Source: Spisula solida (taxonomy: Eukaryota > Mollusca > Bivalvia > Venerida > Mactridae). From it: 64,000 nucleotides of DNA. The stretch is from the NCBI GenBank assembly GCA_947247005.1, contig OX365960.1, forward strand, positions 18,972,533 through 19,036,532. Reading direction: 5' to 3'. The translations under genes were made by a program, and so were the position numbers. A model generated the notes under the pieces. It did no database searches. It saw nothing but the letters and a program-made list of their open reading frames with translations, and was not told the origin of the DNA. Positions 11,201 to 26,200 of this stretch are shown here, one piece after another; the stretch's first letter is position 1; every line of letters begins with the position of its first letter.

Positions 11201-14200
11201 ACGCTTATGCCCCGGTGGAAGCCTTGTCATTTTAAAATAACTAGCTAAGTCAACCATGGCTATAATTCTGTAGAAATGTTGGATGGTATTGATTTATATG
11301 GAATTGACAATGTAAGGTATTTATGATGGTATTTAAGTCCCGGTATGCCAATTTTGAAAGCAATACCTTGATGGACTTTGAAAATATTTGAGTTTCAATA
11401 ACTTAAAAGTTTTGGTTATCATTTTCAATGGAATGAATGAACAAACAAATGGACAGGGCAATCACTAAATGCCTCCTGCATCAGTAGATGCCGGGGCATA
11501 AAAACAATTTGTTTTAATATTCCCAATGATAATTGTAATGATAACAAGAGATGTTTGTAAACAAGTATGTCCCCATGGCAACCCAATAGTCAGAAATGGT
11601 TAGGTTCACAGTGACCTTGACTTTTGACTTACTGACCTCAAAATCAATAGGGGTCTTCTTCTGTTGATGACCAACAGCCATGTAAATTTTGAAAAGTTAG
11701 GGCAAAGCGTTGTTGAACGGAAACCATTTGGTCTACCGACCAACCAACCAACAGACCGACTGTCATGTGCAATGCTATATACCCCCTCATCAAAGATGGA
11801 GGGGGAAAAATAAATAAATATAGACATTCCAATTTTTGTTAATCACAACAATAACAAACGGATGTATTAAACTGGTTACCAGGCATTAATCATTAATTAA
11901 TTAACTATTAATTAGTATAAAGCAACACACTTTTATTCCAAAATTGACGCAGCACATAAAACACCAAGTAAACTTGTAGTTTATTATGACAGAACTAGAA
12001 CAATGAAATGTTCTCGTAAAAAAAGACCATCGCTCTATCTACATCCCAAGGTTGCATTCTACCATAGACAAGGTCAAGAGCATATAACTACATCCCAATG
12101 TCGCATTCTACCCTAGACAAGGTCAAGGTCAATACATAACAGTGACAATCAACTCTAGACAAGAGAATAATTATAACTACATTCCAAGGTCAAAATCATC
12201 TTAAGACAAGGTCAAGGTCAATACATAACAGTGACAATCACCACTAGACAAGGTCAAGGTCAATACATAACAGTGACAATCAACTCTAGACAAGAGAATA
12301 ATTATAACTACATTCCAAGGTCAAAATCATCTTAAGACAAGGTCAAGGTCAATACATAACAGTGACAATCACCTCTAGGCAAGGTCAAGGGAATAATTAT
12401 TATGTTTCACAGAGAGAAATCTAGACGTAAGAGAACATAACAATCTGACAATTAAATAATAAAAGGGAACCATTGTACATGTACTGTACCCAGCCTTCAC
12501 CTCTGAATAACATGAAAAAGTCCATGACCTAGCAGATGAAGTACATATAATGAAGGGACGTATAAACAATTTATAATTCATTAAATTATAAATGAGCACA
12601 GCAAATATCTGTAAGAAAGGGGCCAAATATTTGCTAATGCACATGCGACCATTTGCTCCCCCTGTAAAGTATGTCATCCATTTGGGCCCCCACTCCATAA
12701 AATCCCTCCAACTCCTCAGTTCTATAACCACACCTACCCCTGCAAACACCCCACAGCAAAAAAAAGCATGATGCTAAAAGGGATAATTCAAGACTGGACA
12801 TTCTTAAATGGGCAAAAAAGTCCTTCCAGCACATATAGTATATAGCTAGCAATGTGACAAAACCTGACAATGTCAAACCAACTGAAGTTTTTTAGTTGTT
12901 ATTTTAGATAAGAAAAAATGAATATTAATCCATTTAAATAGCTCAAAAACAATCCTGAAAAATACCTAATTTATACATTTGTGACATTTAATTAATTTCT
13001 GAAAATTGACAGCCTCCAACTGGGAATCACTTTGTTAAGGATTTTAATTGTAGCAAATATTAATCAATTAAACAAAGCCAACACTAAAATGTTTTAGTAA
13101 ATCCAACACACCATCATGAGTCAACATTCAAAATCTAATGTCACAGTAGCAGGCTAGAGTGTCAGTGTGGTATTAGTTGAATTTGAAATTATTATTTTAT
13201 TATTTTTATTTTATTACACTTATTATTAATGAACAGAACATGGGCTGTTCCTTTAACATGTATGTCCGTACTGGTTGCCTGTTACTAGTATTGTCATTTA
13301 TTTTTAAAGTCACAATGACATTGACCTCTGACCCTTGCCCTATGACCACAAAAGCAAAAGTTGCCAGGGGTGGTATTCAACACCAATCTTACTTGACTTA
13401 AGGATAAGGACAACCAATCAGATCACACCATATTAAACTCATGGTTAGTAACAGGTGCTATGATTGGTTATCCTTATTCCCCAATTAAATAAGATCAATA
13501 TTGAATACCACCCCAGGTCATGACCAACCTTACTAACAGTAAGAACCATAAGAGGCTTATTTGCTTACTTACAAACTGACAGACAAACTTAATGACCAGC
13601 ATATGTAAAACACTAAACCCCCACTTCCTCAAACCAGGGCATACCAAGGGCTGAATCACTTCAAGTTCTCTAGATTGGACAAGGTTACAAATGGACTGAC
13701 TGAGCAAAGATGTGCATTTCAATTACCCCCACTACATACCCCCCCCCCCAACCTAATTAAGAAACTTACCACATCGTCAGTAGATAAAACCTGTCAATAA
13801 TGTTGCATCCATTAATTGAGAAAAACACACTCAGAAATACTGTGTTTGTAGAGTAATTTTTTTCAACAAAAATACTTATTAACACAGTAAACTGAAGCTT
13901 AGATAATTAGAAATAAAGTTTATGCCATGATATCTCTCTAACTCAATAATCAAACTCAAGTCCAGCAATAAATGACTTAAGTTGTGATTGGCAATATTGA
14001 GTAAAAAATTGAACTTATTTTGTGATCAGGGAGAGATATTTATAAAAATAGATTTTTGTAAAACATGTATGCCCCCATGGCAGCCCAATAGTCAGAAATG
14101 GTAAAGGTCGCAGTGAACTTGACCTTTGACCTCAAAATCTATAGGTGCCATCTACTATTGGTGCCCAACGTCCATGTAAAGTTTGAAGATCCTAGGGCAA

Positions 14201-17200
14201 AGGGTTCTGAGTTATTGAACGGAAACCATTTGGTCTACCGACTGACCAACACATGTGCAAAGCAATATACCCCCTCATCAAAGATGGGGGCATAATTAGT
14301 CTATAGAATGGGTTTAATGCTATAGGCAGAGAATGTGTGTTTGAGTAAGTACAAAACAATCAAAGTAGAGTGGGATTTGGAAGCTTGTACTAAAGGTCAA
14401 GGTCACCACAGTGAGATCAACACCAGTCTAAAATGGAGACATATGATTGGTCGGTATTAGGATTGTGATGAAAACCGACCAATCAGGAGCTTAATCATTC
14501 AGACTGGTCTACAAGCAGAACTAGTATGGGAAGATCACAAACATTGCAAGTTAGGTAATCCATTGCTTGAATGAAGTGACAAGTGCTAAGGAAAATATGC
14601 AGAAATAGGACAAAAGGTAGCCGTAAAGGGGTAGTCAGTATTCAAAAAGACCAATTAAAAAACATTTGCTTCCAACAAACTATTTTTAAACTTGGCCTAA
14701 TTGAAATAATTGGTCAGAGAAGTAAGTTCACCTCTCTGCTTACGATCTAGAAAACAAGAAAATAACAAATGACGAAAAGCAATTATTTGGGTAACAAATG
14801 AATATGCAGATAATAATTTTCAGTCAAAATCAACATGTAATTCTGCATACCAGTATCTTTAACTCAATTTTTAAGAAAAAGATGAGCTTATAAAACTCAT
14901 GCAAACAAACAAATAATGCGTTAAATTTAGTCCAAATTCAAAACATCGAAAAAACCTGAATAAGGGTATGCAAAATAAGGCGGCAACCATCACTTATCTC
15001 AAAATGGCAAAAACATAAATGAAACAAGGGTTTGGAAAATAATGGCAACGTACAGTAATTATGAATGTGAAACTGTGACATTACATATACACGGAATACT
15101 CCCAATATACATGTTTACACAAGCATACCTTGGAATTACAATACATTCTCAACACAATCTGGTGTACACACACACATGTACCAAAGTCTTGTTAATTTTT
15201 TTTGGCCAGTCACCATATACATAATTACACTGTGCTGCACATTTTAGATTAGTACAGCACAGAGAATTTGAGCTGATCCTGACCTTTATGCACATATATA
15301 TTACAAGGTTCTTGCGTTGAATATATAAATTTCTGCCAGCAAATTGTGCAGTATTGGTCCTTTAGATTTGTGTTGGTTACATACACCTTGAGTGTCTTTG
15401 TGATACTTCCCAACTAATGAAAACATACAACCGGGATTACAAATATAGAAATATATAAGCTGTTAAATTATATGGTAAAAGAAGGTCGAGAATCGTGTCA
15501 AATTCTTTGTTCTATAATCCTCACTTTTCTGGAGCATACTATTATCTATAATGTGCACATACTGTGTAATTATGTTTATTTTAACCAGTCAAAAACTCCA
15601 CTACACCAAGTTATGATAATCCAAACCTTTTTACCATTGACCGTGTACTTAATTAAGGCCAGAAGAAATAAATTTTTAGATTATAAATCCATTTCTGACC
15701 ACTTAGTTATTTTTTTATGTGAGATTTTTTAAAAGTTTCTTCAAAATTTCTATTGTAAACTGTTTTAAAATGAACCACAACTACGAATTATGTTGTAATT
15801 TCAGAGGTATGGATTAGTTTTGATAATGTCTGTTTCTAATAAAACGATTATATATTTAATAAGGCTTAAAATAAAATCTTGTTGGTTTCCCCATCAGGGT
15901 CCATCAGGCCATGTCATTTAGGGTTGAGTAGGTAGGTATAGTGTGCCCAGGATAATGTGAAAGGCGGGAAAATTTGATATGGTCCAAAAGGTGGATTACA
16001 ATTATGTGCACCAATTATCAGTGATGTTTTGAGTACAATACTGACCTTATCTGTTTATTTAAGTGGTTTGTCAAAACCAATTTTGCCACAGTTGACCAAA
16101 CCGATTCATGTTTGTAAATATCACATTATCCTGGGCGGACTATAGTTATAAGCATAATTATATGGTCAGTTTTGTACTGAAACATCACTGATAAATTATG
16201 CACTACTGATTAATCCATCTTTGAGGAATATACCAAAATGTCCCGCCTTTCTCATTATCATGGGCACTATAGGAAAACTTTTTCTCTACAATTTATGAAT
16301 TTTTTACAGATTATGTATAATCTTGCCAAAAGATGGAAACCTGAAGAGCTAATGTAGACCAAGAATTCCATTTGTTGAAGAAAATTAGATGATATGCATT
16401 TCATTTTGTTAATTCCTGATTCCGTTTGTTTTCCTATTATTTTGTCTTCATGCACAATAGGAAAACGTTAATATGTACAGAACTGAACTAACTTTACTCA
16501 AGATGGAAAAATTGCAATACAAAAACAAACATAAAATTTGCTATATTTATCATTTCAGACCATATAGGAGCATGCAAACTTTATAATGATGTTGTGACTT
16601 CATTTTAAACATTACGGCCCAGGATTTTAATCAATAATGAAGTTATAGGCCCTTTTTTTATTGTTTTTGTACTGCAATTTATCACGACAGAGTTATACAC
16701 TGAACAATACTGAACAACACTGAACATACACAAAATTCTAAACAACATTGACAATAAACATTAAAATATTCCACAAATAACAGGTTTTCTGAGACAAGGG
16801 CCATAACTCCGCTTAGCTCCAGCAAAAGCACAACCCCAGGTGTACACCTTTAGATGCAGATAAACATTTCTGCAAAGTATAGCACGGAGAATTCGACCTG
16901 ATTCTGACCTTTATGCATGAATATATTACATGGCTATTTCGTTAAATATATCAATTTCTGAGAGCAAATCGGTCCTTTACATTTTGTTTGTGTAACACCT
17001 TGAGCATTTTTGTGATGCTTCTCGCTTATGAAAACATACAACCGGGGTTATAAATATAGAAAATATATCAGCTGTTAAATTATCCAAATTGAAGGTCGAG
17101 GATCACGTCAAATTCTCCGTACTTCATCATGACAATAATCAAAATACTTTTGGGAAATTATAGTGCAAACAAATTAACCTGGACTTAGACCTTTCTGCAT

Positions 17201-20200
17201 GATTATATTACAACTTGAAGACTCTTGCGCAGAATATATCAATTAATTCGCCTTTACCACTCATTTAGATAAGTATTTGTAATAAATTTCATTCATGCTC
17301 TTTATCAAGCTGGCTTATAAAAACATTGGCCAAAGATGACTATAGGTAAAATATCAAATGATAAACAATGCTATAGTGCGCCCAGGATAATAAGAAAGGC
17401 AGGAACAACAATTTGTCAGTTAATCGATTATTAGTTGATTATCCAAAACTGTCTAAATAATCGATTAATAATCAATTACTTTTTAAAGTAATCGACTTCA
17501 TGTCCACCAGGAAGATTTGGTATATTCCTGAAAGGTGGATTGACCAGATATGCACGATTTATCAGCTATATTTTTAGTACAAAACGGACCATATATGTTT
17601 ACTTATGTATTTTTTAAACCAATTCTTCACTAGTTGACCAAACTGATTTATGTTTGTAAACATCACATTATCCTGGGCACACTATAATATAACCTATAAG
17701 GTAAGACAACCAGGTTAATTTGTTAACTATGAAAAACAAAAATTTTGCAGCCCAGCCCATTTGAAAAGCTGGTTCAAAACATTAGCATATTGAAATACTT
17801 CTTCTTACCTCCCAATCCTTCTGAAATGAGGAGTTCGGACCAAAATGTTCATCAAGCATTTCAAGGTCTTCGATACCAGCTTCGTCTTCAATGACAACGA
17901 AGCCTCGTCTCTCCGGAGTTATGTCTTCCTCGTCGCCGTAAATCTCTGGCGTCCATTGAACAAAGAATGCATATAAATGATCAACCCTGAAACAGAAGTG
18001 GTAATAAATTAATTTCACCACATTTATGACTGGTATGCAAAGTATCAAAGCAATATGTCAAAGGACTTTGAAAATATAAGAGGTTAAAAATACCTGTTCC
18101 TCAACTTTAACATAAGCTTTAAGCCGACGCCAATGCTGACGCTCGGGTAACTGCAACAATTCACCTTATTCTTTGAATAGTGGAGCTAAAAATGGGAGAT
18201 AACTTCATAACAAAGTAAACAAATGAAATATACATACTTATCTCTGGGGATAGAAAACCAGTACTCAGACTTCTTTCTTGATTTGCCGTACGATTCAATC
18301 GTATAATTGTGAAAGATGTTTTTATTTTGTGGAGTTCCCAGTCGAAGACAGAGATACAGGGGTGGGTCGGGGTAAGCCACTGATTTCTTCGGCGCAAATT
18401 CTGAAAATAAAACAATTACCATACAATTGTGCTAGAAATAACTTATAAAAGATTGATACTAATACCGAACATGAATGGTATAACTCCAACGCGATAAATT
18501 GCAGTACAAAAACAAGACTGCGTTCAATAAACGCATATGCCCCTGTGGAAGCCTTGTCCATAAATAAGTCTAAGTCCAAAATTAGGTCAAGGTGAAGGTC
18601 AAAATGGGGTCAGGTGATACAGGCGTGTAGAGAGTGTTCATACACAACATCCATGCAAGTATGAAAGCTTTGTAGCAAGCCATATTAATGCTAGAAGAAA
18701 CGGTCAATTAGGGTTAACCAGGACGGACGGACGAACAGACGAACGGACGGACAGGTGAATCACTATATGCCTCCCCATCTATCGATAGGGGGGCATAACA
18801 AACACAATATTACCAATATTTTTGTTATGGATTAAAATCAAGGACCGTAACACTTACCAATGAAAGTATTCAAACATTTAGCACAACATGTAAAGTTTTC
18901 ATGCTCCTAGATATTCAGAAACGATAAATATAGCGGATTTTGTGTTTGTTTTTGTATTGCTATTTATCGCGTTGGAGTTATACCTTCTTCAGCAAAAACA
19001 TCTTTTCAACAACAACCTAATTCTCTTCAACAAAAAAAAATCACAATAATTAATTGAAAACATTACGATAAGTTAAAATTAAGACACCACGTGACTACAA
19101 TACAAACTATGACTTGTAAAACTTCCAATCATTCATGGAACATTCCATGCAGATTTCTATTCCATATAACCATCCTCCATACAGCCATGGTGTATAAATC
19201 TATGTCCCCAAACTTATTTAATACCAGTTAATATGCCAGCAAAAAAAGAATAGAAAATATAATGAAGTTATTGAGATTTATCCGGTGCAAAAAAAACCCT
19301 CACTTTTCTAAGAAGTAGATGTTGCTTTTTTGCTTGGTACATACAAGTACTTAAAGGGACATGCCCAGAAACTGGAGTGTCTTGGTTTGCATACAACAAA
19401 ACTACATTTATCACTTGTAAAACCAACTACAACCGAAAAGTCAAAGAAGAACTTGACTTAAAAATTGACTCTATAACGCATGCTTCGATATTTTGCATAT
19501 CGATTTGATAGCCTTTTATTGACGACAACGATATTTAGTTATTCTTGAATTATTTTTTTTTAAACTTTGAGCGGGATATTTCGTAACATTTTTACAGGGT
19601 TTTCATTATTTGACTTAGGTATTAATATGATACCAATTTGATTGCTATTCGAGACACTTCACTTCCAGGGCATGCCCCTTTAATAGTGTCATAAGGTTAT
19701 AATGAAAGTGACTGAGCTTAAACTTTTTAGTAAAAAAATCCACTTGAATGACAACAATTTTCTTAAATTTCCCCACAAATTCTTATATGGAGACTTTAGA
19801 AACTAGTCCTGAGTCTAGCCTTAGATGCCAAAACCAAGCACTTGAAGCAAGCTATACGAGGTCCATCATAAACAAGAGCTGTCGCCATTCGGCAGACTAA
19901 TATACCCCCGCCGGCAAAGGGCCATAATTCTGCCAAAATTCATTGCAGCGCTAATTCTTTTCTTCATGCACATCTATATGTTGAGGTTGTTCATCTGTGA
20001 AAGTTTGAGCAAAATCGTACAAAAACTGTAGGAGGAGTTTCGTCCACAAGAATGCGTCTACGGACAGACAGACGGACAAGCTGAATCCAGTATACACCCC
20101 GCGCAACGAGTTGTAACCAGTTATCTCTTGTTGGGTGGAAAACACTGAAAAGCGTTTTATGAACGACCATGTTCATGGCCAAGAATCAAACCAGGGACTT

Positions 20201-23200
20201 TTCAATGCATAGTCAAGAGCTTTACATCAACTCAGCCACCGTGTCAACCTTAGTTAACCGAATGATTTAAATCAATTGGAACAAGAAACATAAATAGACA
20301 CAAATGAAATGAAATAAAATCAGTTAAAAACTCCAAAATACATAAACATACAACATAAGGAACAACATTGGATGGGACTGGTTACCATGATGGTATTGTG
20401 TGAAAACATTGAACTGGAAATCAGTATTCTTCATGTGTTTACATTATTTTTCTTATATAGTGGAGCAATACCACATGACTTTGACATCACTTAACTTTAG
20501 ATTCACTCTACTGTAGTCAATTTCTTCTCATAATTACGAGCGAACGAGTGGATTGGTTGAGCCCTGACCAAAGGCTACAAATGTAGAAGAAATTTGTTAA
20601 CAATAATTGCTCTGCTTCGAAACCAAAAATTAACGTTTTTCATTTCTTCATTGATTTTTATAAAACTTAATTTTTAGCCTACCGTAATTAAATAAGTCTT
20701 GCTACACGAATGGTTTGATTTGTTAAAATAACAAAACTGATTGGACGATAGATTATAAAGCACAGAATATTCATGAGTTCCAGTTAAATGGTGCCACACT
20801 ATAATAGCAACAATCTGAATATAGATCCCTTCTATGATGTAGTGAAATCTAAATACATGTACAGTACAGTACCTACATAATGTTTATGCATACATCGACA
20901 TGCAAAGTGCGAAATGATCGAGTCTGCTTCTATTTTTTCATATTTGAATGATCAAAACAAAAGTTGTTTTGTTTTTTGCTACAGTACTGTATTATAAAAG
21001 AAAGTTTTAAATAGTCAGACAAGAGATCAGGGGTGGTATTCAATATTGATCTTATTGAATTGGAGAATAAGGATAGCCAATCATATCGCCTGTTACTGAA
21101 CAAGATTTTAATATGGTGTGATCTGATTGGTTGTCCTTATCCTTAAGTCAAGTAAGATCAATATTCAATACCACCCCAGGTCCCAATCCGATCTCCCGAA
21201 GTATCTCAAGAAGAAATCTCATCTCAAATAGAGATTTTGCACAAATCAGAGTCAGAATTTAAGATAAAATTGATGGTTCGAGCTCTTTAAATATTACTGT
21301 AATAAACTAAGAGTTAGATTTTCTGTTATTTTACGCTCCTCAGAAATTAAGAAAGTAAGAAATACGATAATAATATTATCATAATAAGTTGAAACAGAAG
21401 ATAATGAGAAAGGTGAAACTCAATGTGGAAATAAACAGAAAGATGAGCGGACAGACGGACACTGTACACAATACGATAACTTCTTACAACAATTCCAGGT
21501 AGCAAACCAAAATATACCTGCAACTAAAATCCATATATCAACATTTAGAAAGGCCTACTGTTACATAAAAAAGGCTTTCAAGCACTATTCGGCAAACAAT
21601 TACAGCTAATTTTATGAAAAAATTAGTGCTATTTCTGACAGTCTACTACAAAATTATCATAGGAATTACATGAAAAAACAAGGGCTTTTTTTCGGGAATT
21701 TGGCCCTTTTTGTGTGTATTTTAGGGGATGCCTAAAACAATTAGGACTTTTAGGGCCACTTGAAAGCCTGCATAAATACCACAACATGTCAATGAAATAT
21801 TGGTGTGAAATATCCTGCAGACATGATCAAATAATACCCTTATTTGACTTTAAAGTAACACACCAGAGTGGCGCAAAATAATTATTGTTGTTTTAAACAA
21901 CTCCATCTAAATCGTATCTGATTGCATTCAAAAGATTACCATTTATATGACTTTAGCACATTCTAAAAGGCATTAGATGCAGCAGAATATTTCACACCAA
22001 GTCAAACAAAGTAAAGGTAGTAAGCAATAAAATACTAATACTAAAATCTTCCAACAAGTTTTGCCACTAATACATGCAATCAAACTTCATGTCCCCAAAA
22101 TATATGGAAAAATTAATATAATTATGTCATTCTTTACTCTTTTTCAGTACGCTTTCTAAAAAACAAACAAGCTAAATAATACTTGATCACATTGTTGTTT
22201 TTGTGATTAATAAATTCCCTTCGATAAGAGTTGGTTACTAAGATTTAAAACAGTGTTTCAATGCAATACCAATTTTATCCATTACAATCATATTGAAGCT
22301 CACAGCATCAAAATTCCAAAAATAGCAACAAACTGTTTGCACCATCATTTTTGACGATGAGACGGAATGGCTAATCTTTGATTGAATTGATTAACAAGTT
22401 ATGTTTGTTCACACCCCCATTTCATGCACATCATCAATTTATTTTCCAATAATGTACAGATGAAAGTATGAAATTCTGAAAACCCTGAAATCCCAATAAT
22501 CGATAGGGAGAAAAACAGGCTGTTCCTTACTCTCAAAAACCTGAAGTTCAGACAGGAGCCTGAAAACTTTCGCCAACGATAATGTATGGAGATATCTAGA
22601 TCACCTGGCTTATCTCTTATAGTGTATGGTAAACGAATAAAAAATTTATGGAGTAATGGGTTAGGACTGTATTCACTTACTATCGTAATCCATGGTCAGT
22701 AGATCAGGTTTTTCGTCCAATGAGACGGCATTCTCCACTGCCACTTTACCAGTAGGTGGCTTACCACCGTGTCGACTCATTTTCCCTCTTCTGCCACCAG
22801 TAGCAGGGGCTGCCGAAACAGTCGGAATGTCGGACCTTGATTCTGTCCGTAAGGACTCATCTCCCTTATTCTCAGACTTTGAATCGTGTGATTTTTTCAA
22901 ATCTGGTAATGAGTCGATTAAAACATCTTTAATGTCTTTGATACTACTATCTGATGCATGTTTTTGAAAAAATCCTGTTGCATAGTTTACAAAAGCACTC
23001 AGATGAGGAGTAGGGCTGAAGGGGCCAAGGGAGCTAGTTGAGGCTGATCTAGTTTTCTCGACATCTCGGCTCTCAATGTTCAAACCCCTTTCGACAAGAT
23101 TTGTATCCGATTTAGAAATCTCTGCGAACTCATCCACACTGAGTTTAGACAGAGTATTTGCTGTTTTCTCCACTGACTGGACAGTTACCTCCCCATTCTT

Positions 23201-26200
23201 GTCCTCTTCAACGGGGAGATAAACAATGTTACCAATCCTAGTTTCCTTATCTCCATTTGGAGAGCTACTTTCCCCAGTTTCCTCAACAGTTTTATTACCT
23301 TCTTCAGGTTCAGTATCACTAGTCGCCTTAGCAACATCTTTAGTTGCACCAGAGTCATCTAGATCAACCAAGGTCTCTAAATTTGGAGACACATTATCCC
23401 TGGTGATCGGCGAGTCAGTCTCCGGCAAAGAGAATGACACTGAGAGTTTTTTCTGTGTTTTTTGGCCAAGTCTCGGACTAGTTTTCACTCTTGATGTATC
23501 ACAATCAGTATTGTTACTTTTGTCAGATTCCGCACCAATACTTCTATCAGCATCAGCGGTTCCATGATTATCGTTAACATTTTCATCACTGAATACATTG
23601 TCATCAGCTTTACTATCGTCATTAGTAAACGATTCACCTTCATCAAATCGACCTTTCTCTAAAGAGAAATCCTGGTATGTCGGAGATTGCTCAGTTTTTG
23701 AACTACCAGTTTCACCGCCGGCAACCAATCTCTCAGAAACCCCACATGAACACACACTTTCTGATTTTGTCAACGGATTTCTGAGAATGTTTTTAAAGTC
23801 CTCAGTAAGTGAGGAAGTTCTGTACTTGGATTGTTCTGTGGCTTGTGAGCTGAGTAACTTATCCTTCGCCATAGGGCACGATGTGTCATGGTAGACTTCT
23901 GGCTTGGGAAATACGCTTCCATCCTCCCTGTATGATTAAGAGAACAAGTAATTAAGAATTACAAGCAATACAGAAGTCCCCTACCGGTTTTAAGCCATTT
24001 TCAATGTTTCTGTTGCCATAGCAACCACAATTTTAGTCGGAATCAAAATATTTTTGGATGTGCATTATCCCTTTATTGTCCCCTATCCACATACTAAGTT
24101 TCATAAACCTAGCTTGGAAACTGTTTGAGTTATGTCAGGATCAAGATTTTTTGACGGAATGACGGACGGACTGCCTGACTGACGGAGGGCAAACCTACAG
24201 TACCATCCGGTCAAAAACCGGTAGGGGACTAAAAAATGAAATATAGATCATCCTTCATTCAAATGTACAAGGTACAAAAAGTGAACTTCATTTAAACCTG
24301 GCTTATAACATTGCAAGTTTTATCACAGAAATAAGTTGAGCATCTGAATTTTTTTGGAAAACTGATATTTGTGAAACCTGGTTGATTGTGAAAGTGGTTC
24401 ATTGTGAAACTGATTTTGTATTAGACTGATTGTGTATGAAACTGATTCTTTGTGAACTGGTTCTTTATGATACAGTTTTTATGTACAACTGATTATTTGT
24501 GAAAATTGTTTTAATATGTAAAATTCATTCTTAGTGAAACTGGATGATTGTACAAACTGAATCTTTGAGAAAATCAAGTTCTCTGTATAACCACAGGTAC
24601 TTGCATTATTTAAAAAAATTGAAAAAAAATTTCAATACTGAGAGCCTGTATTAAATATAGACAGGATTGCAATGTGATTGTATCCCACAAACTATTCTCA
24701 TAAAAATATTTTCTCTATACCAACTTGACAGTTAAAACATGTGGTCTAGGCAGTTAAAGGGGTTAATAACAATACAGAATACATCCGCACCTCAACCGAT
24801 CGGTACCAATAATCGTCTAATATCGGCTTTTAAAGCCAATATTTATGGAGTTATGAAATGGCGTCGACTCCATTGAGCCGAGCTTTAGTTGTCAAGTTGG
24901 TTTAGAGAAAATATTTGTATGAGAATAGTTTGTGGGATGCAATCGCATTGCAATCCTGTCTATATTTTATTGGTAGGCCTAGATCTACTGATTTTATTAA
25001 AAAAAATTTTTAATTATTAAAGTTCCTGTGGTATAACTGATTCTTTGTAATAGTTATATTAACCACGAATCAAAGATCTATATTACAAATTCAGTTATAT
25101 AGTAGAAAACTGTTGAAACTTTACCAAACTATGTGTAATAGATATAGTACTAGTTTTTCGTCAAAAGTGTCTTCTTACAAAGGTTATTGTACAGCTTGGT
25201 GAGAACGAACAATATACAGTGCCCACCAAAAATACAGTGCCCACCAGAAATACAGTACCCACCAAAAATACAGTGCCCACCAAAAATAAGTATACAGTTA
25301 ATAATTGTTGCAAAATTAAACTTGGTTGAATTATTCAATATCTGTTTATCAGACGGTCACAATTATACTAATTTCTGAAACTGCAGTTATTAAATGAGTT
25401 AAAGTCAAGATAGAAATAAAGATGAAGATGTTCGGAACTAAAATGAGCATGTGATCAAAAAGGCTGAATTGTCCATCTTTTTGTGACAAAGTTACCATTC
25501 AAGAGGGACAAAGAAACTTTAGATTTTGCACCTAGGGTACCAATTAATGTATGGCCTTTCCATTTAATAAACAAAAATATTCAAATAACCAAAAATATTT
25601 ATTTTCTTTAAATATATTGTTGCTTCACAGTCCTGCAAATAGTATTATTACAGGGAAACAAGTGGGCAAATAACATTTGTATACTTATTTTTGGTGGGTA
25701 GTGTAAATGTCTGGGGCGATTCAGTGGGCGTTTCAGTGGGCGTGTCAGAGTTTAAGAAAATCTTACATGATCTTGCCCCTCATTTTCATGGCAGCGATAT
25801 CGTGGTACATTGCCGCACTGATTATCAGGTCCATTGGTGCAATCATGCCGTATTTGTCAGACCCGTGCTCCACAACAAGGGGATCTGATACATTCGGGTC
25901 AAACATCACAGCATTAGGGGTCACAAGCAGTGTCCCTTTAACTACTCCCTGAAAAGACAAAAATCGGCAAATATATAAATATTTATGGTTCAAACTGAAA
26001 ACTTGTCCCCTAATCATCAAGATAGTACCCAATTCACCAAAATATAATTCACTTTCACCACACTGATGAGTACTTATAACCAAATAAATTAAAGCCCTAA
26101 TAAAGTATTTCCAAATCCCATATGGCCCCGTACTATTCAAGCTTCATCCCCATCTTCTACATTTTCTTTAAACCAAATCAATAATCTGTAAAAAAAATGT

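Noticed and set aside
12375..12876. Two overlapping minus-strand ORFs of 80-124 residues
   Set aside because: Low-complexity hydrophobic translations of AT-rich intron DNA with no domain or splice support.
22692..23894. Plus-strand ORFs opposite the large exon
   Set aside because: Shadow frames of the minus-strand coding exon 22681-23927.
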